Positions 34,024 to 42,340 of a DNA stretch of 44,233 nt are shown here, piece after piece; within the stretch, counting starts at the first letter, position 1, and every line of letters starts with the position of its first letter. The translations under genes and the position numbers were made by a program. Source of the stretch: Lachnospiraceae bacterium (GTDB taxonomy: Bacteria; Bacillota; Clostridia; Lachnospirales; Lachnospiraceae); NCBI GenBank assembly GCA_949383255.1, contig CASJPF010000029.1, positions 1-44,233 on the forward strand, given 5' to 3'. Below the pieces are notes generated by a model. The model was given only the letters and a program-made list of their open reading frames with translations. It ran no database searches and had not been told where the DNA came from.

Positions 34024-34374
34024 ATGAAATACACATGTATCCTAGAAAACGATGCCGGGTGTGAGACTTGGGAAGCCGAAGTCTGTCTGCTCAAAGCATC
34101 CAGGACAGGACGGCAGTATGAAGCGGAGATTGAAGGACGCAGGACTTATTTCCATATCCTTACCGGACAGCATAAATATGGGGATTACCTGTGTATCCCC
34201 AACCATGATGTGGGAGGCGAGCGGTCCAGACTCGCTGACTTTTTCTGGAACAGGGAGCGGATCAGCAGGCTGATGAAAGAAGAGGATGCCGTGACAGTCA
34301 CCACCAGACTCATGTATCTTGAAACGCTTATAAAAAATAAGGCATCTAACGGATCCCCTGACCGGATGCCATAG
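34024..34374 (+). CDS. Small accessory protein of the insertion element (116 aa)
   Basis: The frame starts MKYTCILENDAGCETWEAEV 13 nt after the ATPase stop, with AGGAGG at 34010-34015. The product is soluble and mixed alpha/beta, with YFHILTGQHKYGDYLCIPNHDVG and a C-terminal helix. It shares the GC-rich codon use of the ATPase gene, so it belongs to the same element. Function is unknown. Confidence 0.65.
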   Translation: MKYTCILENDAGCETWEAEVCLLKASRTGRQYEAEIEGRRTYFHILTGQHKYGDYLCIPNHDVGGERSRLADFFWNRERISRLMKEEDAVTVTTRLMYLETLIKNKASNGSPDRMP

Positions 34375-34468
34375 ACGGACCATGATTTCCATGAAGGAAG
34401 ATTTGCCGTCCAACAATAAAAAACGTTGTAAATAGAATATTCATCTGTCTGTTTCGATTGGATACTGC

Positions 34469-34750
34469 TCACCATATCAATTGTTCTTTTGCAACCGGAA
34501 TCATATTGTTTATATTGATAACCGCATAGTCTTTTATTTTGATAAAATCTACACTTTTTTTCATTTTCTTGCGTTTGAACTTAAACGAAGACAATGGTGC
34601 AAAATAATAAAATCCGTTAATCTCCAAAACAGTTCCTATATATTTTCGTCCGAACGATCCGCCTTCATGCAAAAATAAATGTTCCTGATATTGACTCAAG
34701 TATTTTATGTAGGCATCTTTCACGTCATATATTTTAATATTGTTTTTCAT
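34469..34750 (-). pseudogene. toxN: Type III toxin (ToxN/AbiQ family), C-terminally truncated
   Basis: The 93 residues start MKNNIKIYDVKDAYIKYLSQ and contain the ToxN/AbiQ N-terminal core: a tyrosine-rich first strand, RKYIGTVLEINGFYYFAPLSS and DFIKIKDYAVININNMIPV. Family members are endoribonucleases of about 170 residues held inactive by a repeat RNA. Here the frame ends soon after MIPV (AKEQLIW), so roughly the last 75 residues are missing, probably removed by the neighbouring insertion element. The upstream terminator and antitoxin-like RNA (34778-34844) keep the classic type III order. The truncated protein is very likely inactive. Confidence 0.75.
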
Positions 34751-34773
34751 AATACTTCTTTGTCCGTTTACAG

Positions 34774-34802
34774 AAAAGGCAGAGACTTAAACAGTCCCTG
34801 CC
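34774..34802 (-). terminator. Attenuating terminator between antitoxin RNA and toxin
   Basis: On the minus strand GGCAGgGACT pairs with AGTCtCTGCC around a GTTTA loop, followed by TTTTC. It lies 24 nt before the toxin ATG at 34750. Confidence 0.7.
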
Positions 34803-34844
34803 ATCTGTTAACTCGCTCACTTATAAGGCTGTGCATCACCTACT
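34778..34844 (-). ncRNA. Type III antitoxin-like RNA, single repeat plus terminator
   Basis: Downstream of the promoter at 34851-34878 the minus strand reads AGGTGATGCACAGCC then TTATAAGTGAGCGAGTTAAC. This resembles the ToxI repeat of about 36 nt (AGGTGATTTGCTACC followed by TTTAAGTGCAGC). Only one unit is present, while active loci usually have several. It is followed by the hairpin GGCAGGGACT-GTTTA-AGTCTCTGCC and TTTTC (34774-34802), the terminator that in type III systems limits toxin expression. The RNA call is by resemblance. Confidence 0.45.
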
Positions 34845-34850
34845 ATATTT

Positions 34851-34878
34851 AATATACACTATTTCTGATTAATTACAA
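34851..34878 (-). promoter_or_regulatory. Promoter of the type III toxin-antitoxin locus
   Basis: Minus strand TTGTAA (34878-34873) and TATATT (34856-34851) with a 16-nt spacer. Transcription would begin near 34844, just before the AGGTGAT repeat. Confidence 0.55.
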
Positions 34879-34901
34879 CTTATTTTATGATTTTTTCAGA
34901 A

Positions 34902-35038
34902 GTAATAGTTCAGCCTAGGACTTTGCATTTGCTACAAAGTCCATAAAATAACATGGTGGCCGAAATGCATAAAGCCATCACGAAGTGGTTTTGCACGGCT
35001 TGATGCTTGTAACAGGAAGCTGAAGGCTGAACTGTTAC
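34902..35038 (+). mobile_element. 137-bp element with the same GTAA ends but a different core
   Basis: It starts GTAATAGTTCAGCCT and ends AGGCTGAACTGTTAC, inverted repeats matching at 14 of 15 positions and nearly identical to the ends of the 187-bp family 2 elements. The interior is unrelated, with a hairpin GGACTTTG/CAAAGTCC at 34917-34942. No clean target duplication is visible (TTTCAGAA against GGAAACAG), so it is older or rearranged. Confidence 0.65.
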
Positions 35039-35066
35039 GGAAACAGAATGTTAAATTATATTCGAA

Positions 35067-35095
35067 TTGAAGTGTGTTTTGTTTCATGTTATAAT
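35067..35095 (+). promoter_or_regulatory. Promoter of the SGNH-VWA-MoxR operon
   Basis: TTGAAG (35067-35072), 17-nt spacer, TATAAT (35090-35095), 35 nt before the ATG at 35131. The MITE ends 28 nt upstream of the -35 box. Confidence 0.75.
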
Positions 35096-35130
35096 AAATT
35101 CCATATATTAAATCAATAAGGAATGAGAAC

Positions 35131-36306
35131 ATGGAACAAAGTTTAAAAAAATATGTGACGACATGGGGAAACGCGATTTCAATTGCGGACAGGCGCCCAG
35201 AAAATTATGCAAAGGACTTGACATTGCGCTATCCAATTCGACCGATGTTCGACGGTGATAATATCAAAATTACCCTTGACAATTTCTGCGGTACAGAACC
35301 CGTGACAATAACGCGTGTGTTTGTAGCAGACAGTGCGGACTCCGAGAGAGAGATTGTGGAGGAGACCAGCACATCTGTCACATTTTCTGGCAGCAGTAGT
35401 GTAAGCATACCAGCAGGAGAGGCAGTTATAAGTGATGCAATTTATTTTCCTGTTAAACGTGGAAATGACATTAGTGTCAGTTTATATCTTGGCGAATTTA
35501 CACAGATGCGCTCTGCGGTGCTGATTACAGGCCCACTTTCCAAGGGATATTATGCGGTGGGAGACTTTGCACGGCGCAGTGTGTTGCCATTAGATTTTAC
35601 AAGAAATACAAATTGGTTTTATTTTTTGAGTAATGTGGAAATATATACAGAGAGCACAAACAGGGCAGTGATTTGCTATGGGGATAGTATTACCTCGCAG
35701 GCATGGCCTGATTATTTGACGTTGCGGCTATTTCAGGAGGAGATTTCACACACGGCAATTGTGCGTCGTGCTGCGAGTGGAACGCGCATATTGCGGCAGT
35801 ATGAAAATATCACTTATGATTCTTATGGATTAAAAGGTTCCATTCGATTTCCAAGGGAGGCAAAAGTCAGCGGTGCGGACAGTATTATTATACAACATGG
35901 AATTAATGATATTATTCATCCAGTGGGGACTGAGGCCAATCCATTCCGGCCGTGGAGCGATTTGCCAACGGCTGATGATCTGATACAGGGATTGCAGCAA
36001 TATATTGTGCAGGCGAAAGAATATGGGCTTGAGGTATATATAGGAACTTTGCTTCCAATCTTTGGCTGGCGAACCTATGAGCCATTTCGAGACGAACTTC
36101 GCTGTGCAGTCAATGAGTGGATACGGACGACAACAGAAATTAAAGGCTGTATTGACTTTGACAAAGCGCTTTGTGACAGTGCGAATCCGGCTGCTTTTGC
36201 AAAGGAGTATGACAGTGGAGATCATTTGCATCCGTCTCTAACAGCGTATGAGCGCATGGCGGCAGAAGTGCCAGAAACACTTTTAAGGTTATACAAGGAG
36301 ATATAA
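35131..36306 (+). CDS. SGNH/GDSL-family hydrolase
   Basis: A 391-residue cytosolic-looking protein without signal peptide. The N-terminal 170 residues are a beta-rich region; the SGNH domain follows with block I YGDSIT (Ser nucleophile, about 188), block III GINDII (Asn, about 256) and block V DSGDHLHPS (Asp and His, about 365). Such enzymes remove acyl groups from carbohydrates, lipids or other esters. An AGGAATGAG site precedes ATG 35131. The next gene starts 2 nt after the stop, so the two are cotranscribed. Confidence 0.87.
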   Translation: MEQSLKKYVTTWGNAISIADRRPENYAKDLTLRYPIRPMFDGDNIKITLDNFCGTEPVTITRVFVADSADSEREIVEETSTSVTFSGSSSVSIPAGEAVISDAIYFPVKRGNDISVSLYLGEFTQMRSAVLITGPLSKGYYAVGDFARRSVLPLDFTRNTNWFYFLSNVEIYTESTNRAVICYGDSITSQAWPDYLTLRLFQEEISHTAIVRRAASGTRILRQYENITYDSYGLKGSIRFPREAKVSGADSIIIQHGINDIIHPVGTEANPFRPWSDLPTADDLIQGLQQYIVQAKEYGLEVYIGTLLPIFGWRTYEPFRDELRCAVNEWIRTTTEIKGCIDFDKALCDSANPAAFAKEYDSGDHLHPSLTAYERMAAEVPETLLRLYKEI

Positions 36307-36308
36307 AG

Positions 36309-36899
36309 ATGCCCACATTACTATTTATCAATGCATGTGTGCGTGGCAGAGATTCAAGAACACTGGCTCTGGCAGAGCATTTACTTGCGTGTATCAAGGA
36401 AGTAAACAGCCATGATATGGCATTCCAAATAGAAGAGATTCGTCTTTCCACAGAAAATTTGCTTCCACTAAACTATGAACGACTTTTGCGCAGAGAGGAA
36501 CTTCTAACGGCTGGTCAACTTGGGGATTCCATGTTTGACTATGCCAATGCGGTTGCGCAGGCGGATATGCTGGTAATTGCGGCACCTTACTGGGATATGT
36601 CATTTCCAGCTTCTCTAAAAATATTTTTTGAGATGGCAAGTGTAGATGGAATTACATTTACATATGCCGAGGACAGCACGCCTGTTGGGCTGAGTGTGGC
36701 GGAGGACATGTATTATGTGACGACCAGCGGAGGTTATATTGGCGACTGTAATTTTGGGTTTGAGTATGCCAGTGCACTCTGCAAACTTTATGGAATACAG
36801 AACACACATTTTATTAGTGCGCAGGGATTGGACCTAGATGGAGCAGATGTGCAGGCGATTTTAGAGGAAGCCTGCAACGGGGAGATACAACATTATTGA
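36309..36899 (+). CDS. Flavodoxin-fold NAD(P)H oxidoreductase
   Basis: A 196-residue protein of the flavodoxin-2/AzoR type: LLFINACVRGRDSRTLALAEHLL (FMN phosphate region), ADMLVIAAPYWDMSFPASLKIFFE (about 86-110, the conserved AP-W-motif) and TTSGGYIGDCNFGFEYA. It probably uses FMN and NAD(P)H to reduce quinones, nitro or azo compounds. AGGAGA within the end of the upstream gene serves ATG 36309. It is followed after 13 nt by the VWA gene. Confidence 0.87.
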   Translation: MPTLLFINACVRGRDSRTLALAEHLLACIKEVNSHDMAFQIEEIRLSTENLLPLNYERLLRREELLTAGQLGDSMFDYANAVAQADMLVIAAPYWDMSFPASLKIFFEMASVDGITFTYAEDSTPVGLSVAEDMYYVTTSGGYIGDCNFGFEYASALCKLYGIQNTHFISAQGLDLDGADVQAILEEACNGEIQHY

Positions 36900-36912
36900 T
36901 GGAGGTGGCATT

Positions 36913-38208
36913 GTGGAATCAGTGGAGGAACTTGCAGCGAAAGTTTGGAGACTGTCGCGTGACAGTCTTTTGATTCATCTGCGTTTTCTTGATGTGGCGC
37001 TCTCCGAACTGGAATTTCGGGCACAGTCGGGAATCGGACAAGTTTTGTGTGATATGAGCACGCCGAGAGCGGTAATCGTTTTTTATGACCCACAAGTGCT
37101 GCTGCGGCTTTACAAGGCCAATCCAAACAATGTGACAAGACTGCATTTACATATACTGTTACATTGTATTTTCGGCCATTCGTATAAGTATAACAAGGTG
37201 GAGCAGGAATTGTGGAATATTGCGGCAGATATGGCAGTGGAAAATGCGGCTCTAGGGTTGCAAATTTCTGGACTTGAGACAGAGCATGACAGGGAGCGCC
37301 GAGAGATACTTGAACAGTGGAGGAAGCGTGCAGGGGCGTTAACTGCGGATAGAATCTATAGGAAATTGAAAGAGGATAGGCTAAAAAGTGAGGAGTTGCT
37401 GACGTTGGGAAGTCTTTTCTGCCGTGATGTGCATGATGGCTGGAAACCGGCAGAGACACTTGAGATAACAGAGGCACAATGGAAAAAAATTAGTGAGCGC
37501 ATTCGGGCTGAGCTGAAATCATTTTCGGGAGATAAGTCGAATGATAAGAGTCTGTTGCAAAATCTTGAGGAGGCGGTAAAGGAAACCTATGATTATGGGG
37601 ATTTTCTGCGAAAATTTAGTGTGTCCGGTGAGGAAATGCAGATCAATGATGATGAATTTGACTATGTATATTATACGTATGGACTATCACTCTACGGAAA
37701 TCTTCCACTGGTGGAGCCACTTGAGTATAAAGATGTCAATAAAATTAAAGAGTTTGTGGTGGCTATTGACACATCAGGTTCCTGCCGCGGAAGCGTGGTA
37801 CAGGCGTTTCTAAACAAAACATATCACATACTAAAAAGCAGCGAAAATTTTTTCCGCAAAGTTAATATTCATATTTTGCAGTGTGATTCAAAAGTACGCC
37901 GTGATACCAAGATTACAAGTGATGAAGAATTTGAGCGCTTTATGCGGGAAGGGCAACTGGAAGGGTTTGGTTCCACTGATTTTCGACCGGTGTTTGACTA
38001 TGTGGACAAGGCTGTGGAAAGTGGAGAATTTGAAAATCTAAAAGGGTTAATTTATTTTACGGACGGATATGGTGTGTTTCCGGCGCGGAAACCTCCACAT
38101 GGTTATGATACAGCATTTGTGTTTCTGGAAGACAATTATGAGAAACCGCCGATACCGCCATGGGCAATCAAGCTTGTACTTCCGGCGGAGGAGCTTGAAG
38201 AAGAATGA
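36913..38208 (+). CDS. VWA-like protein with DUF2201-type metallopeptidase-like N-domain
   Basis: The 431-residue protein has an N-terminal zincin-like domain in which the usual HExxH is H80-I-L-L-H84 followed by GH at 88-89, so the catalytic Glu is replaced by Ile. The C-terminal VWA domain has a good MIDAS: DTSGS (about 284), the Thr in FGSTDF (about 354) and TDGYG (about 381). Such proteins pair with MoxR AAA+ ATPases, here the next gene, as chaperone-like machines. GTG 36913 has GGAGG eight bases upstream. Confidence 0.85.
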   Translation: MESVEELAAKVWRLSRDSLLIHLRFLDVALSELEFRAQSGIGQVLCDMSTPRAVIVFYDPQVLLRLYKANPNNVTRLHLHILLHCIFGHSYKYNKVEQELWNIAADMAVENAALGLQISGLETEHDRERREILEQWRKRAGALTADRIYRKLKEDRLKSEELLTLGSLFCRDVHDGWKPAETLEITEAQWKKISERIRAELKSFSGDKSNDKSLLQNLEEAVKETYDYGDFLRKFSVSGEEMQINDDEFDYVYYTYGLSLYGNLPLVEPLEYKDVNKIKEFVVAIDTSGSCRGSVVQAFLNKTYHILKSSENFFRKVNIHILQCDSKVRRDTKITSDEEFERFMREGQLEGFGSTDFRPVFDYVDKAVESGEFENLKGLIYFTDGYGVFPARKPPHGYDTAFVFLEDNYEKPPIPPWAIKLVLPAEELEEE

Positions 38209-38238
38209 AAAAGAATGAAAAAGGAAGGGAGATTGCGT

Positions 38239-39771
38239 GTGAATATTAAACAGGCAAAAGAGCATATTAAAAATTCTGTAAAACTGTATTTGAAAAAGGA
38301 TGCGTATGGAGAGTATCGGATTCCTGTAGTGCGTCAGCGCCCTATATTTCTCTTGGGTTCTCCGGGAATAGGAAAGACTGCTATTATGGAACAGATTGCA
38401 CAGGAACTAGGAATTGCGGTGGTGAGTTATTCCATGACACATCATACAAGACAGTCGGCGTTGGGGCTTCCTTTTATTACACATAAAAATTATAAAGGAC
38501 TGGAATTTGATATTTCGGAATATACAATGAGTGAGATTATCGCTTCTATCTATGAGGTGATGGAACAGTCTGGCATTGAGGAAGGAATTTTATTTTTGGA
38601 TGAGATTAACTGTGTATCAGAGACACTTGCACCGTCAATGCTGCAGTTTTTACAGTACAAAATTTTTGGAAAACATAAGGTTCCAGAAGGGTGGGTGATT
38701 GTTACAGCAGGAAATCCGCCCGAGTACAATAAATCCGTGCGTGAATTTGATGTGGTGACAATGGACCGCATGAAATTAGTTGAGGTGGAGGCAGATTATG
38801 CAACGTGGAAGGAATATGCATTAAAACAGGGTATACACAATGCAGTTACCACCTATCTTGACATGAAAAAGAATGATTTTTATCGTGTGGAAACAAATGT
38901 TGGCGGAAAGTCCTATGTGACGGCAAGAGGATGGGAGGATCTGTCTGCTATGATGCTTTTATGCGAGGAAGAGGGCATTGTGGTGGATGAGACGCTTGTC
39001 GCACAATACCTTCATAATGATAAGATTGTCCGAGAGTTTACAGCATATTACGAGCTGTACAATAAATATAAAAAAGATTACAAGGTGGAAGAAATTCTGG
39101 AAGGCACAAATTCCGCGCAGGTTGTGGAGCGCGCAAGAATTGCCAAATTTGACGAGCGCTTATCGCTGCTCGGAATGCTTTTAGATAAACTAGAGAGTGA
39201 GATGAAAGAAAATCTTGAAAAATCGGACTATCTAACAGACCTTATGAAGCTGCTCAAAGCAATACGGTTGTCCTACGAGAAAAAACAAGAAAAGGACGCA
39301 GATCTTTTTTTCGATATTGCCTCAATGTTGCGGGTGCAGGCGGAAAATCGCGAGAAGATAATTTGCTCTATGACCAATGCTGGCACACTGTCAAATGAGG
39401 ATAAGAGAAAACACAGGGCTGTTATTCGTTTTCTAACGGAGCAGGAGAAAGCGCTTCGATTGGAAAGCAATGTGGATTCGGTGAAGGCATTTGGTCTTTT
39501 GAAGGCTGCATTTGACACAGAGACAATACAATTAAAAGAAGAAAATAGCAAGATACAAAAAAGGCTGCACAATCTGTTTGCCTTTAGCGAGGCTGCATTT
39601 ATGGATGGAAATGAGGTGCTTGTGCTGGTGACAGAGTTGACAGTCAATGCTTATAGCGCACGTTTTATTGCTCTGTATGGAAGTGAGGATTATCACAGGC
39701 ACAATGAGAATTTGATGCTGCATGAGCGTCAAGATGATATTATGAAGGAGATTGACGCGTTGGAATTGTAG
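38239..39771 (+). CDS. MoxR-type AAA+ ATPase
   Basis: The 510-residue protein begins NIKQAKEHIKNSVKLYLKKD and has Walker A GSPGIGKT (40-47), Walker B GILFLDEIN (about 115), the sensor IVTAGNPPEYN and arginine-finger region VTMDRMKL. The last 240 residues are helical with coiled coils. MoxR ATPases remodel or mature partner proteins together with VWA proteins. GTG 38239 is preferred because GGGAG lies seven bases upstream and the family N-terminus starts there; an ATG at 38215 would add eight residues. Confidence 0.87.
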   Translation: MNIKQAKEHIKNSVKLYLKKDAYGEYRIPVVRQRPIFLLGSPGIGKTAIMEQIAQELGIAVVSYSMTHHTRQSALGLPFITHKNYKGLEFDISEYTMSEIIASIYEVMEQSGIEEGILFLDEINCVSETLAPSMLQFLQYKIFGKHKVPEGWVIVTAGNPPEYNKSVREFDVVTMDRMKLVEVEADYATWKEYALKQGIHNAVTTYLDMKKNDFYRVETNVGGKSYVTARGWEDLSAMMLLCEEEGIVVDETLVAQYLHNDKIVREFTAYYELYNKYKKDYKVEEILEGTNSAQVVERARIAKFDERLSLLGMLLDKLESEMKENLEKSDYLTDLMKLLKAIRLSYEKKQEKDADLFFDIASMLRVQAENREKIICSMTNAGTLSNEDKRKHRAVIRFLTEQEKALRLESNVDSVKAFGLLKAAFDTETIQLKEENSKIQKRLHNLFAFSEAAFMDGNEVLVLVTELTVNAYSARFIALYGSEDYHRHNENLMLHERQDDIMKEIDALEL

Positions 39772-39798
39772 GATGTGTGCATCATATGATACTGTGTG

Positions 39799-39945
39799 AC
39801 AGTCTTTTTGAATGCAACATATACTGACAGTTAAAAAGACTGACCGCCAGTATAAGGTGATGCGCACAGCCGCATAAGGAAGTATGCCGCTTCGCGGCTG
39901 TGGCTGGTAAGATACTCATGGCAAATTTTATTTACCAGGAATATA
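39799..39945 (+). promoter_or_regulatory. Highly structured spacer between MoxR and LRR genes
   Basis: Three nested or consecutive stems are visible: CAGTCTTTTT with AAAAAGACTG, a strong hairpin CACAGCCGC (from about 39869) with GCGGCTGTG, and CTGGTAA with TTTACCAG ending near 39945. The start of the middle hairpin, AAGGTGATGCGCACAGCCGCATAAG, resembles the antitoxin-like repeat at 34.8 kb. It could be an attenuator, a repeat element or a small RNA. No gene is seen in 39772-39967. Confidence 0.4.
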
Positions 39946-39967
39946 ACAATTGTGGAGACAATACTAT

Positions 39968-40915
39968 ATGAATGATGATAGGAAAACAGACAAGCAAATA
40001 GAAAATAAGGGTGATGGTGGAGGGCAACTTATATTTATGCCATATAAGGAGGGATATATTCTCAAACAGTATCGTGGTATTGGCACAACAGTTATACTTC
40101 CTCCACAGATAGAGGATAGGAAAGTGCTTGGTGTGGAACGCAAGGCTTTTCTAAGTTGTAAGACCGTTCGCAGTGTTATACTTCCAGATACCATAGAAGA
40201 AATTGGAGACTGGGCATTTGCGCATATGGAACAGCTTAGAACCATCACGATACCACATCATGTATTAAATCGTGGAAAAGAGCTTTTTCTGGGTTGCAGA
40301 CGGCTGCGAGAGATTGTATTAAATGGAACAGAGGAAGAGCGTGCGTTTCGTGCATCGCAGGGGATTAGCAGAATGTTAGCACTGGCAGTTACAGTTTTGC
40401 ATGACTACTTTTTGTTTGACCCGACAAATGTAGGGCAAGAGGAATGGGTGAAACGTTGGGATGAAAAGTTGCTTGCATTGCTTGCATTGGATGACTTGGA
40501 CGGTTTTGAAGAACTATGGACCTGCGGGGAGGAGGATTATGAGGGAAAGGATTATGACATTAAATCCTACCCTGTGGAAAAACGCAAAATGAAGTTGCGC
40601 GTGGTATATTTTCGATTGTTACATTCTTATAAATTGTCTGATATGGTTAAAAATACACTTCAGGCGTATTTGTGCAGACATACAAAAGGCACAGATGCGC
40701 CTGAAGCATGGGAACTTATTGTGGAAGAACATCACAGTGCACTTGATTATTACCGGATTTTTGCGGAGGCGGGTTGTATAACAGAAGATAATTTTGCAGA
40801 TCTTTTAGAGGATGTAAAAGACAGTGATGCCGAGATCAAAGCATTTTTGTTGCGCTATAAAGAAGAACATTTTGACAGAAAGGATGCGTTTGCAGCATTT
40901 GACTTAATGTGGTGA
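39968..40915 (+). CDS. BspA-like leucine-rich-repeat protein of the VWA/MoxR operon
   Basis: The 315-residue protein has no signal peptide. Residues about 30-125 contain BspA-type (LRR_5) repeats: GTTVILPPQIEDRKVLGVERKAFLSCKTVRSVILPDTIEEIGDWAFAHMEQLRTITIPHHV. The rest is helical and charged and resembles the ankyrin/HEAT-like tails of proteins encoded next to VWA-MoxR pairs. It may be a client or adaptor of the ATPase. GGAGA at 39955-39959 supports ATG 39968 over TTG 39950. Confidence 0.75.
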   Translation: MNDDRKTDKQIENKGDGGGQLIFMPYKEGYILKQYRGIGTTVILPPQIEDRKVLGVERKAFLSCKTVRSVILPDTIEEIGDWAFAHMEQLRTITIPHHVLNRGKELFLGCRRLREIVLNGTEEERAFRASQGISRMLALAVTVLHDYFLFDPTNVGQEEWVKRWDEKLLALLALDDLDGFEELWTCGEEDYEGKDYDIKSYPVEKRKMKLRVVYFRLLHSYKLSDMVKNTLQAYLCRHTKGTDAPEAWELIVEEHHSALDYYRIFAEAGCITEDNFADLLEDVKDSDAEIKAFLLRYKEEHFDRKDAFAAFDLMW

Positions 40916-40929
40916 AAAAGATAAAGCAA

Positions 40930-40961
40930 TAGGCACCTGTAGTAAAAATTACAGGTGCCTA
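40930..40961. terminator. Perfect hairpin between convergent genes
   Basis: TAGGCACCTGTA (40930-40941) pairs perfectly with TACAGGTGCCTA (40950-40961) around GTAAAAAT, a 12-bp stem. It lies between the ends of the LRR gene and the minus-strand trigger-factor-like gene, so it likely serves both, although T-runs are short. Confidence 0.65.
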
Positions 40962-40982
40962 TGTGTATTATGTGCTAGATTT

Positions 40983-42208
40983 TTATTTTTTGTACCGTTT
41001 AACGAGATATTCGATAACTGCTTCCCGGATTTCATTCTGTGCTATATAACCTTCCCCGTTTGTCTCTTTCATCTGTGTGAAAGATTCCTCGCCATACTCT
41101 TCGGTCATTTCTGTATAAACTGCTTCCATATCAAGAGTTAGACCAGCATCTTCAAACAGTGCTTGATATACCATTGCATCTTTTGCCGCTTCTTTTGCGC
41201 GTTCTCTAAGCTCTAACTCGTAGGATAATTCATCTGAAACCTCATCATCTCTTAAATCCCATAGATTTTCATACATGGAAATGCCATAGTAGGCAGACAT
41301 CTGTTTATAGGATGCAAGCATCTGTTCGTCACTATATTTTGTAACCGCACGTACCTTTTTTAGATAGTTTGAAGGATACGATTTTACAGTGGAATTTTCC
41401 AAGATATAATTGGTTAGATACTCTTCAAGATGTTGCTCGTAAAAATTATTCTCCACAGAGGCACGATATTCTGCAGCGGTGGTTACGCCTTCCTCAGTAA
41501 TATTTTCTGCAACAAATTCATCCGTGAGTTCTGGTGTGACATTGATGCTGTTTATAGTGACTGCAAAGCTTGCATCTTTGCCTGCAACTTCTTCGCCGTC
41601 GTAATCCGCTGGAAATGTTACTTCCACAGTTACCTCTTCGCCCGGTTTATGTCCAATAAGCTGCTGTTCAAAATCATCGACAAAGCTGCCAGAGCCGATT
41701 GTTAAGTCATAGCCTTCGCCATTGCTGTTTCCACCCTCAAATTCAACACCGTCAACCGTTCCCACAAAATCAATGTTCACTTTGTCGCCATCTGCAATTG
41801 CGATAGATGCGTCGGTGCTGGGTTCTTTGTGTTGTTCTAGAGTAGATTTGATAGAGTCCTCAACTTCTTCTGTTTTCGCTGCAACTTCCTCTTCTGGCAC
41901 GGCAATATTGGCGTAATCTGCCAGTGTGACAACATCTTTTACATTGACGCCCTCGATTCGACCGTCTGCGGTAAGTCCGACACTGGGATTTTCTGCGGAG
42001 GTTGTCCGAATTACAGCAAGGAAAATACTTTTGCCTGCTGCGAACACAACAATTGCAATCAATACTGCTGCAATGGCGATAGTGATAATCTTTGTCGTGC
42101 GCTTTTGACGTCGATCCCGTGCAACTTCTTTTCTGCGTTCTTCCCGTTTTGCTTTGCTTTTGCTTATATCGGATGTTTCCGCCGCATTTGTTTTTTCTCC
42201 TTAGCCAT
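40983..42208 (-). pseudogene. Membrane-anchored trigger-factor-like peptidyl-prolyl isomerase, 5' frameshift
   Basis: From 42062 down to 40983 the frame encodes a trigger-factor-type FKBP domain (VNIDFVGTVDGVEFEGGNSN, IGSGSFVDDFEQQLIGHKPGEE) and the helical C-terminal chaperone part, but no ribosome-binding N-domain. Upstream sequence continues in frame as a basic stretch and membrane helix (KREERRKEVARDRRQKR, then TTKIITIAIAAVLIAIVV), with no start. The proper start is ATG 42208 (MAKEK), with AAAGGA upstream, in another frame. One extra A in the AAAAAA run (T-run 42191-42196) would join them as MAKEKKTNAAETSD. So the start is cut off by a one-base deletion, real, phase-variable or a sequencing slip. 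Confidence 0.8.
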
Positions 42209-42340
42209 TTTAATAACCTATCCTTTCCAATTTAATATTCCTTAAAACTGCAAAACCTCATACTAATTTATCACAAAACTGCAAAAAAATAAAGTCTTTG
42301 CGGTTTAATTCACAAACATTTCTTACTTTAGGAATTATTA

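Larger units (their letters stand above)
33097..34374 (+). mobile_element. Remnant of a transposase/ATPase insertion element
   Basis: The stretch contains the 3' end of a probable transposase gene, an ExeA/IstB-like ATPase gene with a frameshift, and a small accessory gene. Codon use shifts sharply to GC-rich third positions compared with neighbours, showing foreign origin. The 5' part of the transposase is missing, so the element is dead in this copy. Its exact ends were not found. Confidence 0.7.

Noticed and set aside
33321..34094. Long minus-strand open frame (257 codons) opposite the ATPase gene
   Set aside because: It is antisense to a recognisable ATPase in GC-rich DNA, where stop codons are rare. 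It shows no protein-like motifs and no ribosome site.
36893..37477. Minus-strand frame of 194 codons opposite the VWA gene
   Set aside because: The plus strand encodes a clear VWA protein; the antisense is shadow sequence.
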